From contig JAKSZP010009234.1 of NCBI GenBank assembly GCA_022478985.1, positions 62,001 through 126,000 on the forward strand: DNA of 64,000 nucleotides, written 5' to 3'. The translations under genes were made by a program, and so were the position numbers. The notes beneath the pieces were generated by a model. That model ran no database searches, was not told the DNA's origin, and saw only the letters and a program-made list of their open reading frames with translations. Of the stretch, positions 59,059 through 64,000 are shown piece by piece (the stretch's first letter is position 1; each line of letters starts with the position of its first letter). The stretch is from Massospora cicadina (lineage: Eukaryota > Entomophthoromycota > Entomophthoromycetes > Entomophthorales > Entomophthoraceae).

Positions 59059-59560
59059 ACTCAGGACAAAGGGGGTTTTAATTCAGCTGTCCCATTATCA
59101 AGTCCAGGCAACTAAAGCCCCAGGCAATAGATACTTAAAAAAGGCGTACTGTAGATATAGAAGTCTTCACTAAAGGGCAAAGGTTCTTTGAGCGGCTATC
59201 ATGAAACATCAAACTAAATTAAATAGTGAAAAGCCAAAATTTATGGTAAAAAATGTGTCATTAATTACACTCAAACAGAGTTTATATGTAGATCAGGGTT
59301 TATTCAAAAGAAAATCTCCAAGCACTTCCATTCCTAGATCTCTACTAATTTGTAATTGAAGATCCTGTGACATTCTGGATACTTCTGAAGGAACAGTATT
59401 CTTTTGGTTTTTAAGCGGATTTTGACCTCAATATTGGTAGGTTATAATAGAGTTAATTGGGATGATTCCCAACAGAAGTTACGACCAAATCTTTAAATTG
59501 GGTTCAAATCCTGACATAAAATCTAATCAAATCAATAATTTTAACCATTATCTTGACACA
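59059..59560 (-). repeat. 5' LTR of G4
   Basis: Pairs with 52661-53160; right end placed at GACACA (59560), where alignment to the other LTR ends. Confidence 0.86.
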
Positions 59561-60180
59561 CTCAACCTGCAATGAAGCTTAAAAGTCTTTATAGGGTTGA
59601 TTAGGTATTACCAGCAGCTTTTAAATTTGTCAATAAAACTAAGCCGAAAAAATATTATATCTACTGAAGAAAAGAGTCCAATTCAATTGCTACAAGTCTG
59701 TCAACTGTATTTGGACAACTAGGAAATTGCCTCATAAAGGTTTTAATACTGAGGTATCCAAAATTTGATAAGTCCTTTATTATTTAAATTGACGCCACCC
59801 CTCACCACTATAGGAGTGGTAATTTTTTATTAAAGACGAAGGGTTTAAACTCATTTGAAATATTGTAATCAGACCCTGAATGTGCACAAGAATAATTACC
59901 TGATAACTAAGAAAAGGGTTTCTTGCCATTATTTAAGTTTACAAACAATTTTACGTATATGTGCATGGATTGCACTTCCAGTAAGACATGATCACACCTC
60001 ACTTCAATGGCTACTGAACCTCAAAAAACCAGATGGACTATTGGCGAGATAGGGTTGAGCTACAGTCCTACAACTTCAAAATTATACACTAACCCAAAAA
60101 GCAGAAGTACGCTGATTGGTTATACCAACTGCCAGCCGTATCACTGGCCAATGACCTAGAAGACAACTTGTATAAAAAGT
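59561..60180 (+). pseudogene. G3 linker and RNase H relic (right half of the split gene)
   Basis: Directly behind the G4 LTR the plus strand reads SLKVFIGLIRYYQQLLN, the RT/RNase H connection, then KFDKSFII and IDATPHHYRSG (TDAS-type start). The open frame 59855-60052 has DHTSLQWLLNLKKPDGLLAR. YNFKIIH and ADWLYQLPA follow. It connects without loss to the left half ending at 52660. Confidence 0.83.
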
Positions 60181-60760
60181 TGCTAAATAGAGAATTTTAC
60201 TTGAATTGGAGGAAGTTCAAAGAGCGCTAACTAAGTTAATTAAGAATACCTTTAGAAGGACTATAAGCTATTTAAACTGATGATGAGTGATGTATTTGAT
60301 ACCAAGTCTGCCAAACTAAATTGTTTATTTCTAAAGGCACTCCTGGTGACTAGGAATGTAATGATAAGAAACTTAAGAGCAACCGAAGTAACTTTATCAG
60401 AAATTTTTGCACTTTCCTGTCCAGGAGACCATAAACGGTTGAAAGAAGTGAAAACAAAAGGGTCACCACGGTGAAAGGATAAAGCTTTTTACATGGTTAA
60501 GACCAACTTTACTTGGAATACTATCTCTATCAGCATGGCCAATCACCTATCTAAAAGTAGTGGACAGTTCAATTAGATAATAGTGGCTATCAATCACCTG
60601 TTTAAGCTTGTAGAGACCAATCCAATAAAGGAGTTATGCGCCACTATGGCAGCTAAGTTCATCTGGTGACTATTATTTTCTGACATTATGTCCACAATTT
60701 AGACTGGCTAATGATGTATTCATCTTTACTTTTCATGTAATAAATTAAGTTAAGGGACGT
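60180..60760 (+). pseudogene. G3 integrase relic
   Basis: INHLFKLVETNPIKELCATM then AAKFI (about 60590-60665) corresponds to the first-Asp region of the integrase core, and CPQF-LANDVFIF (about 60690-60730) to the second. The open frame 60280-60474 covers the N-terminal linker without a clear zinc motif. Confidence 0.65.
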
Positions 60761-61902
60761 AAATATAATCTAAGGAGTTATGTTGATGTGATATTACCTG
60801 GAGAGGAATGGTGCCATAGAACGCGTTACTATAAAAATGTTGAACTTCCTGAAAACATTGAAAGGTGTTGAGTTTTGAGTTATTGTTGCTGAACATCAAT
60901 AACTTATTAGAAAATTCTTTGTCGATAACATGCTTACCAATTAATAACTCTTTCTGTTTTATTAAGTAAGATAGCTTTGTCAATATATCCTTGATATAAC
61001 TAAGTGTCTTATGGTACTATAACTGTTCTTAAGCTCATATGACAACTAAATAAAATATACAGACTTATAGTCTCTCAAGAATAATTCCTTTTTTCTAATT
61101 GGGAACTTCTTCCATCCGCAAGTAATAACAATAAGCTTGATATCCCTTCCTGAATGACTAAGTATCAAACACTTTTAATAGAATCTTAGGATATGATAAT
61201 AAACACATAAAAAGAAATTTATTTTTACAACTTTTAAGTATGCTATGTCTTTTATTGTTGCTTGGCGCTAGTATATATATACTTTAAAGCTATCTACTAT
61301 GCATTCGAATTTATTTGACAAGTTAAGAATAAGATGTCTATCCTTTTGAGGTCATGGCAATTATAAAAAATATCTTCCTCAGAGCCAAAGCTTCCTGATT
61401 TTGGATCAAAAAAATAACAATTAATATATTTTCTTTCAGGCAAAAAAATACTTTTAATATGAGTTATTGAGTTCAATATTTAAACCATGTAGATTCTTAT
61501 TTGAACCAACATCAACACAATTGGAGCTAAGTGATAAACAATTCAAAAAATAAATGGGAAACAACAAAAAAAGGAAACTTGATACTTAATGTACCCCTAA
61601 TCAGGACTTTGGTTGGCATTCTCAATAGCACAAGGTAAACCCATTAGGGCAGTACATATATAAGTTTAGCATGCTGATTTTTTTATATTGACATCATTAA
61701 TAAGAATTAATATATAAGTATCATGGTTTACACTAAAGTTAATTAGAGGTGCAATTAGGTTAATGCTATAAGACCCACTTTAAGCACCCAAACGGAGTCT
61801 TAACTAGGCATCAACCTTAATGATATTATGCCTATTTTAGTGTTTCTAATCAGTAAACATACAAACCTAATAAAGAACATAAAAACCAGCTTTTGATTTC
61901 AT
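60761..61902. other. Very AT-rich, no recognised gene
   Basis: No motif on either strand. The minus-strand frame 60750-60983 is motif-free. Probably the remaining 3' part of G3 and older debris. Confidence 0.5.
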
Positions 61903-61915
61903 TTTAATTAACAGA

Positions 61916-61944
61916 GGTAAGCCAACCAGGGAACAGACGTTACC
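61916..61944 (-). promoter_or_regulatory. 3' hairpin of Le
   Basis: GGTAA/TTACC stem enclosing CGTCTGTTCCCTGGTTGGC on the minus strand. The stem and its flank GGCTTACC are shared with the SINE tails more closely than in Lc. Confidence 0.75.
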
Positions 61945-61974
61945 AAATATATGTGAAACTAAGTGAATAACTAA

Positions 61975-64000
61975 GAAATATAAAAATTGGGCACCCCAGG
62001 GTACTCAAGTTACCCCTGTTGCCAGCGGGACTTCCAGCTATGGGGGGTTGGTGCACTACTCTGAGGGGGCTTCCCCTGCTATGGAGCAGGTGTGAAGGAA
62101 AGGATCTGTGTGGAGGAACCAGAGTGGGAACCATGATTCTATGAGCGCTTTTTGTCTTGGTCTCATATATCCATAGAGCCAGGCTTGGAAGTGCTCTAGT
62201 AAGTGGACATGGAATCTGTTAATAATCCCATGAATGGTTGGGACTGTCCCTTGAACGCATCTAATGCAATTGTGTGTAATGTCCACATTGCAATGGGTAT
62301 TATTAGGGAGCGGAGGGTAGATGGGATTAGTGACTCAATCTGGAGCGCGAAGATACTCTTTGATATCTAGAATTCCTGTCCGTTTTGAATCTTGAGCAGG
62401 CGTGCGACTTCCTGCCATATAGCTTTAGTTGGGGGGCATGTTTCTAGGCGGTGATGTCGGGATCCCTCCCCTCCACATAGTGCACATGTTTTGTGGAGGG
62501 AGTTGGAGCGGTCCGCCATCCTATAGGTCATTCTCAAACAGCGCTAGGCGTTTGCTTTTATCCTTGGTTGTAGGAGTGGGTGGTGTGTCATTTTCCACAT
62601 TGCTTTATGTGTGGTTAAATCATAGGGAATGTCCAGCATATCTAGGGATTCTATCCTAGCTATGCTTGGGGTTGTTGAGCATATCCCTCTGGGGTTAGTT
62701 TTCTGGGTTTCTTAATTTGAATTGGGGGCTGGGTCATCCCCTTCCCTGTATAGTACCCATGTTCTCTATGGTCCATCCCATATGGCGGATAGTTCGGAGG
62801 ATATGTTTGAAATGAGGGGAGGTTCCATGCGGACCCGTTGCAGTAGGGTGCTTGAAAGGTATGAAAGTAGTCTGGGTGGACTATGTGGGTTGGTTAATTT
62901 GAGCGCCTGTGCAAAGTTAGTCCTTGCTGCTCTGGACCAATGTTGTTGAGGGAGGTTTGGAGCAAGGATTTCCTTTATCCAGGTACCTAGGTTGTGATTG
63001 GCGTAGCTCTCAAAATCTATTAGTCCCATGCCTCCGCTTGAGCGTGGGCCAAATAGTGTTTCCATCCGTGTAGGAGGGTGAGAGCCAGGCCACAGCCAGC
63101 CCTGGATAAGCGCGCGAATTGAGGTTACAAAGGTAGGTGAGAAGGCTATCGCATGGGCCTGGTACCACAGTATTGGGAGGATGAGCGAGTTGCAACTGTA
63201 ACTCGTCCTGTTAGTTGTGGGGTTCTTCCCTTGAGGGAGGCGACGCGTTTGGATACCCGTTGTAACAGGTTACTTTCCATTGTCTCATTAGCATATCCCC
63301 CTGATTCTAGCCAGATTCCAAGGTGTTGGACAGGAGTGGTGGTGGGAGGTGTTGCAAAGGGTAATATAATTGGGTTTTTTCTTCGAGTGTTGGTGTGAGG
63401 TTCTGATGTTGTGGCCCAATTGTTTGTGTATTTGCCTAAGAGGATGTTTTCTGTCTTCCTTTTGTTGAGCGAAGCATTGCTCATCTTGGAGTATTCCTCT
63501 AGAGTGTGTTCCAGCTGTCGAGCATCTTCATTGTTTGCTATACCTGCTATGCAGTCATCTGCAAAGGCCAATAACTTGACTGTAGGTTGTCCTTGTGCGG
63601 TTATCCCCATAAGACGTGAGTCAGTTACTCGGAGGAGCAGGTCAAAGCTGAAATTGTATAGCAGTGGGCTAAGGGGATCCCCTTGTTTGAGCCCTCTGTG
63701 TGGTTTAATCTTGTTTGTTAGGAATCCAGGGCCGCATACAGCCATGGTTGCAGATTCTGTTAGGAGCATCGCCCAATTTATGAAACTTGGTGGGAGTTTG
63801 AAGGCATGTAGACATTCTTTTAGGTATGGCCAGCTAACACGGTCATACGCCTTTTCCTGATCCAAGAAGACCAGGGCACCAGTTGCTTTGGATTGGCAAA
63901 TGTTTGCAACAGGGTGTATGTTGTTCAAGATTGATCGCCCTGGTATAAACCCAAACTGGTTGGGTGATAGGATGTCAGATGCAATTGCGCCTAATCTAGC
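61975..64000 (-). pseudogene. Le ORF2 C-terminal two thirds
   Basis: The frame 63146-63928 (260 codons) holds FLDQEKAYDRVSW, GLKQGDPLSPLLYN and an intact FADD at 63554-63565, and runs through HLGIWLESGGYAN without the two-base loss seen in Lc. It then closes at the same one-base deletion as Lc (near 63190). Downstream frames carry the FGPRSSGGMGLIDF block (62766-63065) and the finger, with further breaks. Relative to Lc it has a better RT domain but is still not a single frame. Confidence 0.88.

Larger units (their letters stand above)
52661..59560 (-). mobile_element. G4: complete Gypsy element (6.9 kb) nested in G3
   Basis: Direct repeats of about 500 bp at 52661-53160 and 59059-59560 bound a minus-strand element. 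With increasing coordinate: 3' LTR, polypurine tract, integrase, RNase H, RT, protease with DTGS, Gag with CCHC knuckle, collagen-like stretch, primer-binding site, 5' LTR. Both LTRs have TG-type starts and CA ends on the plus strand. Flanking 5-mers (CACCC and CTCAA) do not match, so no target duplication survives. All domains have stops or shifts. Confidence 0.9.
51990..60760 (+). mobile_element. G3: Gypsy pol relic split by G4
   Basis: Plus-strand RT at 52060-52660 and plus-strand RNase H plus integrase at 59561-60760 are two halves of one pol gene. G4 occupies the gap exactly at the RT/RNase H linker. G3 LTRs were not found: the left limit is placed at the RT onset and the right at the last readable integrase sequence. 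Heavy decay on both sides of G4 shows G3 is the older element. Confidence 0.8.
61903..64000 (-). mobile_element. Le: LINE of the Lc subfamily, 5' part beyond the window
   Basis: Minus-strand copy nearly the same as the last 2.1 kb of Lc. It ends on the left with the 3' hairpin and the tail TGTTAATTAAAA. RT core, thumb and C-terminal finger region are visible. It runs off the window before the start of RT, so its full length and left/right duplication cannot be tested. Confidence 0.92.

Overview
This is a eukaryotic, AT-rich window built almost entirely of retrotransposons. I see no host gene, no rRNA gene, no stand-alone tRNA gene and no CRISPR array. The mix of chromovirus-like Gypsy elements, two-ORF LINEs with a C-terminal CCHC finger and tRNA-derived SINEs suggests a repeat-bloated genome, most likely a fungus. 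No single-copy gene anchors the taxonomy, so that call is weak. The Gypsy elements are AT-rich and full of stops. The LINEs are visibly more GC-rich and better preserved, so they are younger.

Layout. 1-4344: decayed plus-strand Gypsy (G1) with RT, RNase H and integrase relics and a probable 3' LTR. 7711-9632: 1.9-kb ORF1-only LINE (La) with a 16-bp target-site duplication (TSD). 12099-21862: minus-strand Gypsy (T2) with ~760-bp LTRs, a primer-binding site and a polypurine tract; a second ORF1-only LINE (Lb, 17467-19373) sits inside it and a SINE (S1, 21451-21741) sits inside one LTR. About 22700-24007: Gypsy Gag/protease relic (G5), cut by a full-length LINE (Lc, 24008-29244). 30325-30608: second SINE (S2). 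33424-46050: plus-strand Gypsy (G2) with both LTRs, cut between protease and RT by a minus-strand full-length LINE (Ld, 37349-42619). 47150-47940: GC-rich block of unknown nature. About 51990-60760: plus-strand Gypsy (G3), cut between RT and RNase H by a complete 6.9-kb minus-strand Gypsy (G4, 52661-59560). 61903-64000: minus-strand LINE (Le), a close relative of Lc, running off the window.

How the parts fit together. Three diverged LINE subfamilies (La/Lb; Lc/Le; Ld) share two RNA-level signals. One is a hairpin within about 50 bases of the 5' end whose stem changes by compensatory substitutions around a CACT-containing loop. The other is a 3'-terminal hairpin around a conserved GTCC-CCTGGT loop. 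The SINEs carry a tRNA-like head and the same LINE 3' tail, so they look like parasites of this LINE machinery. La and Lb keep both LINE ends but have only ORF1, as in a half-LINE. Close copies share the same frameshifts, which points to mobilisation of defective templates in trans or to recoding.
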